A stretch of DNA of 64,000 nt from UBA3537 sp038138145 (GCA_038138145.1 JAYQDD010000001.1:388576-452575); one strand, 5' to 3'. Shown: positions 42,084-51,356, numbered from the stretch's first letter. Translations and numbers: made by a program. The notes: a model not told the origin generated them from the letters alone.

Positions 42084-43381
42084 ATCCAACAGCACTATTT
42101 TGGTTTAGACGTGACTTGCGTCTAAAGGACGTACATGGACTGTTTAAAGCGTTACAACAGCACGAAAATGTGCTTCTTATTTTTATATTTGATCCAGAAA
42201 TTTTAGATCATCTCCCTATAGATGATGCTCGGGTAGATTTTATTTTCAACCAATTAAAAACACTCAACAAAACACTAGAAAAGTACACTACTGCGATAAA
42301 CACCTATTATGGCAATCCAAAAGAGGTGCTTGAAACGCTGACTAAAAAGTATCCCATAAAAGCAGTTTATACTAATCATGACTATGAGCCCTACGCCATC
42401 AAAAGAGATGCTGAAATTGATGCGTTTCTGAAAACCCAAAACATTGCATTCAATACATATAAAGATCAAGTGATTTTTGAAAAAAATGAAATCACAAAAG
42501 ACGATGGATTACCCTATAAAGTATACACCCCTTATTCTAAAAAATGGCTAAGTTGTTTTGAACAAAAACACATGAAACCCTATCCTTCCGAAAAACACCT
42601 AAACCATTGTGCGAAAATCAAAAATCCAAATTGGGTAACATTAAACGAAATGGGGTTTACACCTTCAAAAATTAAAATTAGCCCCTTTAGAGTTGATGAT
42701 GATTTAATTGATTTTTACGAAGAAAAAAGAAATACCCCCTCTGTTGCAGGAACATCAAGACTTGGGCCTCATTTGCGTTTTGGTACAATCAGTGTAAGAA
42801 CTATTGTGGCAAAAGCAAAAAAAAGTGCAAATATCACTTTTTTAAAAGAACTGATTTGGCGTGAATTTTTTATGCAAATTTTATGGCATTTTCCGCATAC
42901 TGTTTCGAAAAGTTTCAAGCCACAATACGAAGGCATACAATGGCGAAATAATAAAGAAGAATTTGAAAAATGGTGCCGTGGAGAGACGGGCTACCCTCTT
43001 GTTGATGCTGGTATGCGCGAATTGAACCAAACAGGGTTCATGCACAATAGAGTACGTATGCTTGTGGGAAGTTTTTTGTGCAAACATCTTCTTATAGATT
43101 GGCGTTGGGGTGAGGCCTATTTTGCCGAAAAACTACACGATTTTGAGTTGTCCAGTAATGTAAGTAATTGGCAATGGGTTGCTGGTTGTGGTGCTGATGC
43201 CGCCCCTTATTTTAGGATTTTTAACCCAACAACTCAAATTACAAAATTTGACAAAAATCATGACTACATCAAAAAATGGGTGCCTGAATATCAAGAATTT
43301 TCATATCCCAAACCTATTGTAGATCATAAGTTTGCTCGTGAACGTTGTTTAGAAACCTATAAAAAAGCGTTGAACAGATAA
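42080..43381 (+). CDS. phrB: Class I CPD deoxyribodipyrimidine photolyase
   Basis: Light-driven repair of cyclobutane pyrimidine dimers using FAD. The 433 residues have the antenna domain (ALFWFRRDLRLKDVHGL) and the FAD domain with SRLGPHLRFGTIS, LKELIWREFFMQI, GETGYPLVDAGMREL, TGFMHNRVRMLVGSFL and the class I end motif GADAAPYFRIFNP. It is the last gene of the second light operon and converges on murA with 15 bases between. Confidence 0.95.
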   Translation: MNPTALFWFRRDLRLKDVHGLFKALQQHENVLLIFIFDPEILDHLPIDDARVDFIFNQLKTLNKTLEKYTTAINTYYGNPKEVLETLTKKYPIKAVYTNHDYEPYAIKRDAEIDAFLKTQNIAFNTYKDQVIFEKNEITKDDGLPYKVYTPYSKKWLSCFEQKHMKPYPSEKHLNHCAKIKNPNWVTLNEMGFTPSKIKISPFRVDDDLIDFYEEKRNTPSVAGTSRLGPHLRFGTISVRTIVAKAKKSANITFLKELIWREFFMQILWHFPHTVSKSFKPQYEGIQWRNNKEEFEKWCRGETGYPLVDAGMRELNQTGFMHNRVRMLVGSFLCKHLLIDWRWGEAYFAEKLHDFELSSNVSNWQWVAGCGADAAPYFRIFNPTTQITKFDKNHDYIKKWVPEYQEFSYPKPIVDHKFARERCLETYKKALNR

Positions 43382-43396
43382 TTTAGGACGCAGCAA

Positions 43397-44710
43397 CTAA
43401 GCTTCTATACGTTCAATTTTTGCGCCTATTGCTTTAAGGCGCGTATCGATATTTTGATAGCCTCTGTCGATTTGTTCGATATTGTGAATAATAGAAGTTC
43501 CTTTTGCCGATAAAGCAGCAATCAATAAAGAAATACCAGCTCTGATATCTGGAGAAGTCATTGTTGTTGCTTTTAATTGTGACTTAAAATCATGGCCAAT
43601 AACCGATGCTCTGTGGGGATCACACAAAATAACTTTGGCGCCCATATCGATGAGTTTATCCACGAAAAACAATCGACTTTCAAACATTTTTTGATGAATA
43701 AGCACACTACCTCGAGCTTGGGTAGCAACAACTAAAATAATACTAAGAAGGTCTGGTGTAAAGCCAGGCCATGGCGCATCTGATATGGTTAAAATAGAAC
43801 CATCAATAAAATTTTGAACTTCATAACCTTCCTTATGAGCAGGGATAAAAATATCATCTTCTTTGCGTTCTATAGTGATGCCCAATTTCCTAAATACATT
43901 TGGAATAATACCCAAATCATCCCAACTTACATTTTTAATGGTCAACTCACTGCGTGTCATGGCGGCTAATCCAATCCAACTGCCAATTTCTATCATATCA
44001 GGCAACATGGTATGTTCTGTACCACCCAATGATTCTACGCCTTCAATGGTGAGCAAATTAGAGCCAATCCCATTAATTTTCGCCCCCATTCTGTTGAGCA
44101 TTTTACAAAGTTGTTGCAAATAGGGTTCACAAGCTGCATTGTAAATTGTGGTAGTGCCTTTGGCCATCACTGCTGCCATCACAATATTGGCTGTACCAGT
44201 TACCGATGCTTCATCCAAAAGCATGTATGTACCTTGAAGCTGATTGGCTTCAACACCATAAAAATAATCTTCTTTGTTGTATCTAAATTTTGCACCTAAC
44301 TTAATAAATCCTTCAAAATGCGTATCCAAACGTCTACGGCCGATTTTATCACCACCTGGTTTGGGTATATATCCTTTACCAAAGCGCGTAAGTAAAGGGC
44401 CTACAATCATGATAGAACCTCTAAGTCCTGCTCCATCAACTTTAAATTCTGCTGATTCAAGGTACTCCAAATTTAAAGCATCGGCTTGAAAAGTATATGT
44501 ACTTTCTGATAATTGCTCGACACGTACACCGAGTTTTTCCAACAAACGAATCAATTTGTTTACATCAATGATGTTAGGAATGTTATGAATAGTAACTTGC
44601 TCTGGGGTTAATAAAACCGCACATAAAATCTGTAGCGCTTCGTTTTTTGCCCCTTGCGGTTGGATTGATCCTTTGAGTTGATGGCCGCCTTCGATTTTAA
44701 ATGACTTCAA
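43397..44710 (-). CDS. murA: UDP-N-acetylglucosamine 1-carboxyvinyltransferase
   Basis: First committed step of peptidoglycan synthesis. The 437 residues form the two inside-out alpha/beta barrels. GSIQPQGAKNEALQI holds the catalytic Lys22, and the R120-region reads RFGKGYIPKPGGDKIG. The fosfomycin-target Cys115 of E. coli is replaced by Asp121, as in mycobacterial and chlamydial enzymes, so natural fosfomycin insensitivity is predicted. It is 45 bases downstream of the DUF4290 gene. Confidence 0.96.
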   Translation of the reverse strand: MKSFKIEGGHQLKGSIQPQGAKNEALQILCAVLLTPEQVTIHNIPNIIDVNKLIRLLEKLGVRVEQLSESTYTFQADALNLEYLESAEFKVDGAGLRGSIMIVGPLLTRFGKGYIPKPGGDKIGRRRLDTHFEGFIKLGAKFRYNKEDYFYGVEANQLQGTYMLLDEASVTGTANIVMAAVMAKGTTTIYNAACEPYLQQLCKMLNRMGAKINGIGSNLLTIEGVESLGGTEHTMLPDMIEIGSWIGLAAMTRSELTIKNVSWDDLGIIPNVFRKLGITIERKEDDIFIPAHKEGYEVQNFIDGSILTISDAPWPGFTPDLLSIILVVATQARGSVLIHQKMFESRLFFVDKLIDMGAKVILCDPHRASVIGHDFKSQLKATTMTSPDIRAGISLLIAALSAKGTSIIHNIEQIDRGYQNIDTRLKAIGAKIERIEA

Positions 44711-44755
44711 TTGATGAAATTTTGGTTAGTTAGTGGATAATTTTAAAACTGTTTT

Positions 44756-45406
44756 CTAGTAACGTTTTCGGTTTCGGTTATTTTTTTTCGATTTATTCGA
44801 TTTTTTGTAGTTGTTCGTTTTGCGTTGCATTTTGATAAGCACAGCTGAATCGGCAAGCTTTTCTTCCATTTTTCTTATATCGATAGCACCATTTGATAAT
44901 TCAAAAAGATGGTTTAAAATCACAATATCTTCAACGGTATCTTTATTCCAACTTAAAAATGATTTTTTCATGTGGTTTGCAATGGTGATAATCAATGCAT
45001 TTTTCATTTCTCCATCTTCCCAAGAGGATGCAACATCGATCATCGTTTTAATATTATTTCCATAAAAACGATACTTGGGGTAGTTTTGTGGATAATGCAA
45101 CGGATCTGGTTTGGTGTTTAAAATTTCTTGAGAAGGTTTCTCAAAAGGAGAATCTGCATCTAATCTGAATCCAGACATAATAAAAAGTTGATCCCAAAGT
45201 TTATGCTGAAAATCTGGAACATCACGCAAATGGGGTTGCATGTTCCCCATAACAGAAATGATGGCTTTTGCCAGTCTGTTGCGCTCTTCTTTAGATTCTT
45301 GAGCTACTGCATGGTTGATCATTTTTTGGATATGACGCCCATACTCCGGAATAATCAAATGTTCGCGTTCTGTATTATATTCAAGTTGGTCTGTTAAAGC
45401 TGTCAT
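44756..45406 (-). CDS. DUF4290 family protein with basic tail
   Basis: 216 residues, Bacteroidota-specific. The family core is YNTEREHLIIPEYGRHIQKM, then HLRDVPDFQHKLWDQLFIM and YPKYRFYGNNIKTMI. The last 25 residues are almost only Lys, Asn, Arg and Ser, a disordered basic tail that could contact RNA or the ribosome. Function unknown. It usually lies directly upstream of murA, as here. Confidence 0.83.
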   Translation of the reverse strand: MTALTDQLEYNTEREHLIIPEYGRHIQKMINHAVAQESKEERNRLAKAIISVMGNMQPHLRDVPDFQHKLWDQLFIMSGFRLDADSPFEKPSQEILNTKPDPLHYPQNYPKYRFYGNNIKTMIDVASSWEDGEMKNALIITIANHMKKSFLSWNKDTVEDIVILNHLFELSNGAIDIRKMEEKLADSAVLIKMQRKTNNYKKSNKSKKNNRNRKRY

Positions 45407-45477
45407 TCGATGTGTTTACATTATTGGATTGCAAAGTACAAAAATTAAACAAAAAATTTAAAAATCTGCGAAAAGGA

Positions 45478-45771
45478 TTACAGTGAAATCACACCTTCTA
45501 CTTCACGACTAATCTGCTGATATTTTTCAATCACTTTTTCGGGGTTATCCATAACTACATTGATTGAAACACTCACATAAGTACCTTTTTTTGATGCTGT
45601 ACTATGGATTACAGCCCCCATATTATCGAAAACTGATTCAATTTTATCAATTTTGTTCTGATCAGAAGTCACAATAAATTTAAAAAGGTAGGCCGAAGGC
45701 CAAGAGGAAGTCTCGTAAAGTTGTGCTTTGAGCTTAGTGTAAAATTCTTCAGAATTGTTTTGAGTTTGCAT
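45478..45771 (-). CDS. DUF493 family protein
   Basis: Small ferredoxin-like protein of 97 residues (YbeD-like). The pattern SWPSAYLFKFIVTSDQNKIDKI followed by SKKGTYVSVSINVVMDNPEKVI fits the family, which is thought to be a small regulatory (ACT-like) domain. The start at 45771 (MQTQNNSEEF) is preferred to 45807, whose extension has no family-like sequence. Divergent from the ATPase gene at 45861. Confidence 0.82.
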   Translation of the reverse strand: MQTQNNSEEFYTKLKAQLYETSSWPSAYLFKFIVTSDQNKIDKIESVFDNMGAVIHSTASKKGTYVSVSINVVMDNPEKVIEKYQQISREVEGVISL

Positions 45772-45860
45772 TTTTATACGTTGTGGTGCAAATATACACG
45801 AACTCATATTTTTTATTTAACTTTTAAATCACGAATTTTACAGAATTAAGACACAACAGA

Positions 45861-46394
45861 TTGAAACCAAAAAAAATTGTACTCATTGGAGGGCCAGCCA
45901 CTGGAAAAACAACATTAATTGATGCGCTAAAAGCAAATGGGCATCATTGTTTTGAAGAAATCTCTAGACAAGTAACTATAGATGCTCAAAAAAATGGAGT
46001 AAAACAGCTGTTTTTAGAAGACCCAATATGGTTTAGTAAACAACTGCTGGATAAACGTGTGGAACAATTTTTAACTGCTGAAAAATCAAATGAATCTGTG
46101 GTGTTTTTTGATCGTGGACTTCCAGATATTGTTGCTTATTTGGAGTACATCAAATCTGACTATAATCAAGAATTCATTTCGGCATGTGAAACACATAAAT
46201 ATGATCAAGTGTTTATACTTCCGCCGTGGAAAGCCATTCATCAAACCGACAATGAACGCTATGAATCTTTTGAGCAATTATTAGAAATTCATGAATTTCT
46301 CAAAACATGGTATACCCGCTTTGGATATAATTTAATTGAAGTAAAACATGGTTCTGTTGAAGACCGTATGGCGTTCATCCTGAATTCAATATAA
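45861..46394 (+). CDS. P-loop ATPase/kinase (AAA_28, NadR/Ttd14-like), TTG start
   Basis: 177 residues. The P-loop IGGPATGKTTL is at 8-18, a lid-like region follows, and FFDRGLPDIVAYLEY resembles the DRx motif of NadR-type and nucleoside-kinase-like proteins. The substrate is unknown. TTG is the only start that keeps the P-loop close to the N-terminus. It is followed by recQ after 6 bases. Confidence 0.8.
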   Translation: MKPKKIVLIGGPATGKTTLIDALKANGHHCFEEISRQVTIDAQKNGVKQLFLEDPIWFSKQLLDKRVEQFLTAEKSNESVVFFDRGLPDIVAYLEYIKSDYNQEFISACETHKYDQVFILPPWKAIHQTDNERYESFEQLLEIHEFLKTWYTRFGYNLIEVKHGSVEDRMAFILNSI

Positions 46395-46400
46395 TACTGC

Positions 46401-48305
46401 ATGAGCTTGCCGCTTCAAATATTAGAACGTTACTGGGAACATACCAAGTTCAGACCATATCAGCAGGAAATCATCGAAACTGTTTTGAACCATCAAGATT
46501 GTATCGTATTGCTTCCTACAGGTGGTGGAAAATCGATTTGTTTTCAGATTCCTGCGCTTATAAATGATGGAATTTGTGTTGTGATTTCTCCATTAATCGC
46601 TTTGATGCAAGATCAAGTTCAAACACTTACGGACAAAGGTATTAAAGCCATCGCGCTCACAAACTTGAATCATTCAAAAGATTTGGAACGCATATTAGAC
46701 AATTGCACCTATGGTGATTATAAATTTTTGTACCTCTCCCCAGAACGTCTTCAAAACAAATTGGTTCAAGAACGCCTAAAATTGATGAATATCCGTTTGA
46801 TTGCCGTCGATGAAGCGCATTGCATAAGCCAGTGGGGGCACGATTTTAGACCTTCTTACAGAGCCATAAATATATTGCGCACTTTATGCCCTAATGCAAC
46901 GACCATTGCACTTACGGCAACCGCCACAAATCAGGTGTTAAAAGACATAGAAGAGCAATTAAGTCTACAACAACCTAAACGCTTCAAAGATTCTTTTTTT
47001 AGAAAAAATTTGACCTATAAAACTGTTCATTTTGAAGATAAAAATTTTAAAATTAAATCACTTTTAAAAGCGAATAAAGATAGTGCTTTAGTATATGTAG
47101 GCAGTAGAATTGCTGCACAGCAAATGGCCAAAATGCTCAATGAGAATGGATGCCCTAGTGGGTTTTACCACGGAGGATTGAGAAATAAAGAGAAAGACCA
47201 TCAATACAAACAGTGGATGGACAACATCACTAAAGTTATGGTGGCCACCAACGCTTTTGGTATGGGCATCGACAAAGCGGATGTTTCAACAGTGATCCAC
47301 ACACACATTCCTGAGAGTTTAGAGCACTATTTCCAAGAAGCTGGAAGAGCGGGAAGAAATCAAAAACCAGCTCAAGCTGTACTGCTTGTTGGTCCAAATG
47401 ATATTCAAAGCACCAAAAGTTGGTACATCAATCAAATTCCAGATGTTGCTTTTTTAAAATTAATGTATAAGAAGTTGTGCACCTATTTTCAGATTGCATA
47501 TGGTGAATTAAGCGAAGAAAAACATAGTTTCAATTTTAATTCATTTTGCCATTTGTATGAATTACCAAAACGAAAAACATATAATGGATTGAAAGTATTG
47601 GAACGGCACGGACTTATTGTGTTTGAAGAATATTTTAAAAAAAAGGCAAGTATTATTGTTTTAGTTACGCATAAAACACTTTCGGAATCTTTAGCGCACG
47701 ACGATCAACTGCGCTTGATTGTAACTACAATTCTAAGAACATACGAAGGGATTCATAATCAAGAAACTGCTATTGACATAGAAAAAATTGCAAACATATT
47801 GAATCTAAAACCTTCGGAAATTATCGGTTACTTAAACACATTAGATGCCAAGGAAATACTAAAGTTCAAAACTACCAATACAGATGCTCAAATTACATTT
47901 GGGCAACCAAGAGAGGATGATAAAGCTATAAACCGTATTTCCAAAGAGATAAACACCCAAAATAAAATTAAGCATAAAAAGATACAGGCAGTGATCGATT
48001 ACATCGAAAATAATGCTATATGTAAAAGTCAACAACTGCTCACATACTTTGGGGAACCCAAATCCAAAGCGTGTGGAACTTGTAATGTATGTTTGCAAAA
48101 TAATACACAACCAAATACCAATTTTCAAAAAGAAAATGTAGATTTGGTGCTCAAATCCCTTGAAACTCAACCCTCAAACTCAAGAGAATTGGCCTCAAAT
48201 TTATCACTATCATCAAACGAAATCATTGCAGTTTTGGGTTACCTCTTAGAACAAGAAAAAATTGAACATACACAAACTAATCAATATCAAATAAAATGTC
48301 CATAG
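46401..48305 (+). CDS. recQ: ATP-dependent DNA helicase RecQ
   Basis: 3'-5' DNA helicase for recombination and repair. The 634 residues have the helicase core (LLPTGGGKSICFQIP, VDEAHCISQWGHDFRPSY, TNAFGMGIDKADV, QEAGRAGRNQ), the RQC zinc site (Cys in NNAICKSQQ, then KACGTCNVC) and a C-terminal winged domain. A full HRDC domain is not obvious, so it resembles the shorter flavobacterial RecQ. It overlaps fmt by 10 bases, an order I know from other flavobacteria. Confidence 0.94.
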   Translation: MSLPLQILERYWEHTKFRPYQQEIIETVLNHQDCIVLLPTGGGKSICFQIPALINDGICVVISPLIALMQDQVQTLTDKGIKAIALTNLNHSKDLERILDNCTYGDYKFLYLSPERLQNKLVQERLKLMNIRLIAVDEAHCISQWGHDFRPSYRAINILRTLCPNATTIALTATATNQVLKDIEEQLSLQQPKRFKDSFFRKNLTYKTVHFEDKNFKIKSLLKANKDSALVYVGSRIAAQQMAKMLNENGCPSGFYHGGLRNKEKDHQYKQWMDNITKVMVATNAFGMGIDKADVSTVIHTHIPESLEHYFQEAGRAGRNQKPAQAVLLVGPNDIQSTKSWYINQIPDVAFLKLMYKKLCTYFQIAYGELSEEKHSFNFNSFCHLYELPKRKTYNGLKVLERHGLIVFEEYFKKKASIIVLVTHKTLSESLAHDDQLRLIVTTILRTYEGIHNQETAIDIEKIANILNLKPSEIIGYLNTLDAKEILKFKTTNTDAQITFGQPREDDKAINRISKEINTQNKIKHKKIQAVIDYIENNAICKSQQLLTYFGEPKSKACGTCNVCLQNNTQPNTNFQKENVDLVLKSLETQPSNSRELASNLSLSSNEIIAVLGYLLEQEKIEHTQTNQYQIKCP

Positions 48306-49255
48306 CCAAAGATCAATTGCGGATTGTTTTCATGGGTACACCAGATTTTGCTGTTCATGTTCTTGATGGATTGGTGCAACAAAACTACAATATTGTAGGT
48401 GTTGTTACAGCACCAGATCGGCCAGCTGGTCGTGGTCAAAAAATAAAACAATCGGCCATAAAAACATATGCCGAACTTCATAAATTAAATGTTCTTCAAC
48501 CTGAAAATTTAAAGAATCCTTTATTTATTACAGAACTTGAAGCGCTTGTACCAGATGTACAAGTTGTTGTTGCTTTTAGAATGTTACCAAAGGTTGTTTG
48601 GCAAATTCCAAAACATGGAACGTTCAATTTACATGCTTCATTGTTGCCACAATATCGGGGAGCAGCACCCATCAATTGGGCTATCATCAATGGAGAAAAA
48701 GAAACAGGAGTTAGTACCTTTTTTATTGATGAAAAAATTGATACTGGAGCATTGATTTTTCAAAAGAGTGTTCCTATTTCAGAGGATGATACTGCAGGAA
48801 CTCTTCATGACAAACTAATGAACGAAGGCAAATTATTAACATTGAAAACAGTTGAAGCCATTTGTGACAATACAATAAAAACGACGCAACAACCTCAATC
48901 TATCGAATTAAAAACAGCACATAAACTCAATAAAGAAAATTGTAAAATTGATTGGGTAAAGTCTGGTGAGCAAATTCTAAACCACGTCCGTGGATTGAAT
49001 CCTTATCCTGGTGCTTGGGGGTTGTTAGAAAATGGAGAAAATGATTTGAGCGTCAAAATTTATGAAGTAGAATTCGAAAAAACAGATCATAAATTTCCTA
49101 TTGGCAAAGTCATTGCTGATAAACAATCCATAAAAATCTGCATTAAAAATGGGTTAATCCACTTAATTCAATTTAAATTTCCCGGAAAAAAGCAAATGGA
49201 TGTTAAATCATTTTTAAATGGTTTTTCATTTCATTCGGAGGCCAAAATGGTGTAA
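48296..49255 (+). CDS. fmt: Methionyl-tRNA formyltransferase
   Basis: Formylates initiator Met-tRNA with 10-formyl-THF. The 319 residues contain the hydrolase-like core with FNLHASLLPQYRGAAPINWA (catalytic Asn and His) and FFIDEKIDTGAL (catalytic Asp). The C-terminal OB-like tRNA domain begins near 205. It overlaps the end of recQ. Confidence 0.96.
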   Translation: MSIAKDQLRIVFMGTPDFAVHVLDGLVQQNYNIVGVVTAPDRPAGRGQKIKQSAIKTYAELHKLNVLQPENLKNPLFITELEALVPDVQVVVAFRMLPKVVWQIPKHGTFNLHASLLPQYRGAAPINWAIINGEKETGVSTFFIDEKIDTGALIFQKSVPISEDDTAGTLHDKLMNEGKLLTLKTVEAICDNTIKTTQQPQSIELKTAHKLNKENCKIDWVKSGEQILNHVRGLNPYPGAWGLLENGENDLSVKIYEVEFEKTDHKFPIGKVIADKQSIKICIKNGLIHLIQFKFPGKKQMDVKSFLNGFSFHSEAKMV

Positions 49256-49330
49256 AAAATAGCGTCAATGTATTGATAAGTGAAATTAAATCGGTACATT
49301 TAGTTAAGCAATACAAAATTCGACGCAGTC

Positions 49331-49882
49331 TTGACCATAAAAAAAGGCAAAATATTAATCGCAGAACCTTCTATTATTGGAGATATGTCCTTCAATAGAT
49401 CTATCATTCTTCTTGCTGATCACAACAATGAGGGTTCTATTGGTTTTATCTTGAACAAACCATTGGATTATAGTCTTGGCGATCTCATTCCTGAGATAGA
49501 GTCCAACTTCCCTATTTACAATGGTGGTCCTGTACAACAAGATAATTTATATTTTATCCATAAAGTAGCCGAACTTATTCCAGATAGTATAGAGATTTCT
49601 GAGGGGTTGTACTGGAGCGGTAACTTTGAACAGGTTTCAAAATTGGTTTCAGAACAAAAGATTAATGAGAACGACATTCGTTTCTTTTTAGGGTATTCGG
49701 GTTGGGATGCCAATCAATTGAGTTCAGAATTGAATTCTAATACATGGATCCTTTCAGAAAATACACACAACAACAACATTATTCAAGTGGTGGATGATAC
49801 TTTTTGGAAAAACAAAATGTTAGCGCTCGGCGGAGAATACAGTATATGGTCTAATGCACCTGAGCATCCCTCCTATAACTAA
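49331..49882 (+). CDS. YqgE/AlgH family protein (TTG start)
   Basis: 183 residues with the family motifs GKILIAEPSIIGDMSFNRSI, GSIGFILNKPL, IYNGGPVQQDNLYFIH and FFLGYSGW. The function is unsettled; AlgH was named in alginate regulation but the family is widespread. TTG at 49331 is the start that places the conserved block correctly. It converges on the aminotransferase gene, overlapping its end by 4 bases. HU, often found between fmt and this gene in relatives, is absent. Confidence 0.88.
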   Translation: MTIKKGKILIAEPSIIGDMSFNRSIILLADHNNEGSIGFILNKPLDYSLGDLIPEIESNFPIYNGGPVQQDNLYFIHKVAELIPDSIEISEGLYWSGNFEQVSKLVSEQKINENDIRFFLGYSGWDANQLSSELNSNTWILSENTHNNNIIQVVDDTFWKNKMLALGGEYSIWSNAPEHPSYN

Positions 49883-50724
49883 CCCAAACGAAGCTTAGTG
49901 TTGAGTAACTTTAAGAGCATTTTGGACGTGACAGAATTAAATTCCTTTTTTCTAAATTTTGTCACGGGAACAATCCCTTGAATCACATTGGTGATGAAAA
50001 TTTCATCTGACTTTTGAAGTTCAAAAGGTGAAACTGAAGCTTCAATTAAATCATAATCAGGAGATTTTTTTATAATTTCTATCAATTGCTCACGAATGAT
50101 ACCTTTTAGACATCCATCGGCTAAAGGAGGTGTTTTGATGCTGTTTCCTTGTACAAGAAACACATTGCCGTTGAGGACTTCTATAATGCTTTTATTGGTG
50201 TTCAGCAACAAACAATTGTCATACTTATTTTCTTTGGCATAAATACTTCCCACTACATTCACTGCTTTATTATTAGTTTTTAAAGTTGAAAGCAAATTAG
50301 GCGCCACCAAGTAGTCTTTAAAAAGTTCTATTTCGTATTGGTCGTCAGTTATTTGATAAAGATCAGACTCAAGCTCAGCGACTGTAATGGTGTACGAAAC
50401 CTCATTTGTATCGGGGGTGTAATATCCACCAGTATTTCTAAAAACAGTGAGTTTTATGCGTTTTGAAATGGATTTTGAAGGCCAAGTAGATGCCAAATCA
50501 ATGATTTGAGTTTCCAAAAATTCTGGAGTGAAGTTCATAGGAATTTCCATGCGTAAAATCCGCATAGAGGCCATCAGACGAAAATAATGTGCTTCCCAAA
50601 AAACAGGTTTATTATTGTTGACCTTTATGGTTTCGAAGACAGCATCTCCGTAGGCAAAACCTCTATTATTTATGGATAATTTAGCTTCAGAATCTTCGAA
50701 AATTGTTCCGTTGATATTGATCAT
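49879..50724 (-). CDS. Class IV aminotransferase (PabC/IlvE type)
   Basis: PLP enzyme of the D-amino acid/branched-chain/ADC-lyase group, 281 residues. NNRGFAYGDAVFETI near the start, the Schiff-base lysine in LLSTLKTNNKA, and the late ITNVIQGIVPV support the family. It could be aminodeoxychorismate lyase (folate pathway) or a branched-chain aminotransferase; the short length fits PabC better. ATG 50724 is preferred over 50730. Confidence 0.8.
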   Translation of the reverse strand: MININGTIFEDSEAKLSINNRGFAYGDAVFETIKVNNNKPVFWEAHYFRLMASMRILRMEIPMNFTPEFLETQIIDLASTWPSKSISKRIKLTVFRNTGGYYTPDTNEVSYTITVAELESDLYQITDDQYEIELFKDYLVAPNLLSTLKTNNKAVNVVGSIYAKENKYDNCLLLNTNKSIIEVLNGNVFLVQGNSIKTPPLADGCLKGIIREQLIEIIKKSPDYDLIEASVSPFELQKSDEIFITNVIQGIVPVTKFRKKEFNSVTSKMLLKLLNTKLRLG

Positions 50725-50772
50725 AAGCATTCAAAAAAGTTGATGCAAATATACGCTAAAATATGCTTTGAT

Positions 50773-51159
50773 TTAGCGTGACCCTAGAACTTGTTTTAAA
50801 CTTGATATTTGGTTTTCCCACAACATTTTGGCTTCTTCCTCTTCATCGTCGTCCGAGAAGTCTGTAATAATTAACGACACATCTTTTGTAATGCCATCAA
50901 CTTGGATGCGAAGTTCAAAATAACTATGATCATCATCACTTTCAAGCCACTTAAACTTGATACGTTCTGGGCTTTTCTTTGTCACTAATTTTGCTTGTTC
51001 TTCAGAATCGTCCCAAATAAAAGTGAACAATTCTCCTCTGGAATTTACATTATCAGCAAACCATTCGGAAAGGCCTGATGGTGTAGATATATAGTTGAAT
51101 CATAGTAGCGGTGAGGCTTGTATTGGAAATTCCAGCTCGAATTTTACTTTGGTACTCAT
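50773..51159 (-). pseudogene. START-like domain protein, interrupted by TGA
   Basis: From the ATG at 51159 the frame reads MSTKVKFELEFPIQASPLL, then TGA at 51102-51100, and continues in the same frame with NYISTPSGLSEWFADNVN, FIWDDSEEQA and LWENQISSLKQVLGSR. These are the conserved parts of the flavobacterial START-like (AHSA1-related) family. With one sense codon (for example TTA instead of TGA) the protein would be 128 residues, the normal length. The fragment after an internal Met (51030, 85 residues) lacks the first strand and helix. Mutation or base-call error cannot be distinguished here. Confidence 0.82.
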
Positions 51160-51240
51160 GGTTGTTGTAATTAGATTTCCAATATATACATTAATTTGTT
51201 AGTTTTAAAAGAAAAAAAATATTTTTTTAAGAAGCATTTG

Positions 51241-51272
51241 TTTGAAACCCCACTAATTTGTTTCTATATTTG
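51241..51272 (+). promoter_or_regulatory. tRNA promoter (TTTG, 20 nt, TATATTTG)
   Basis: TTTG at 51241-51244 and TATATTTG at 51265-51272 with a 20-base spacer are an excellent Bacteroidota promoter, 14 bases before the tRNA 5' end. Confidence 0.75.
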
Positions 51273-51286
51273 CAGCCATCATTTAT

Positions 51287-51336
51287 GTCGTGGTAGCTCA
51301 GTTGGTTAGATCGTCTGATTAATAACCCGGAGGTAG
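51287..51336 (+). tRNA. Partial tRNA ending in a scaffold gap
   Basis: The 5' part of a tRNA: acceptor strand GTCGTGG (51287-51293), TA, D-arm GCTCAGTTGGTTAGA. The following anticodon arm cannot be folded into a 5-bp stem with a 7-base loop, and the sequence enters ten N at 51337. The bases after the gap do not restore the acceptor 3' strand. The identity cannot be read. The bases next to the gap are probably unreliable or a chimera of several tRNAs collapsed in assembly. Confidence 0.7.
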
Positions 51337-51346
51337 NNNNNNNNNN
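51337..51346. other. Scaffold gap (10 N)
   Basis: Ten N inside a tRNA locus. A fixed-size run usually stands for a gap of unknown length; more tRNA genes may be missing here. Confidence 0.95.
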
Positions 51347-51356
51347 CGCTACTTTT

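Noticed and set aside
45850..45855. GACACA near 45850 as another ECF-like element (minus strand TGTGTC)
   Set aside because: There is no TGTGAC-like hexamer 14 bases upstream, only an A-run, so it does not fit the pattern.
49256..49330. Possible HU gene expected between fmt and the YqgE gene
   Set aside because: Only 75 bases are present and no frame encodes HU-like sequence; the gene is simply absent here.
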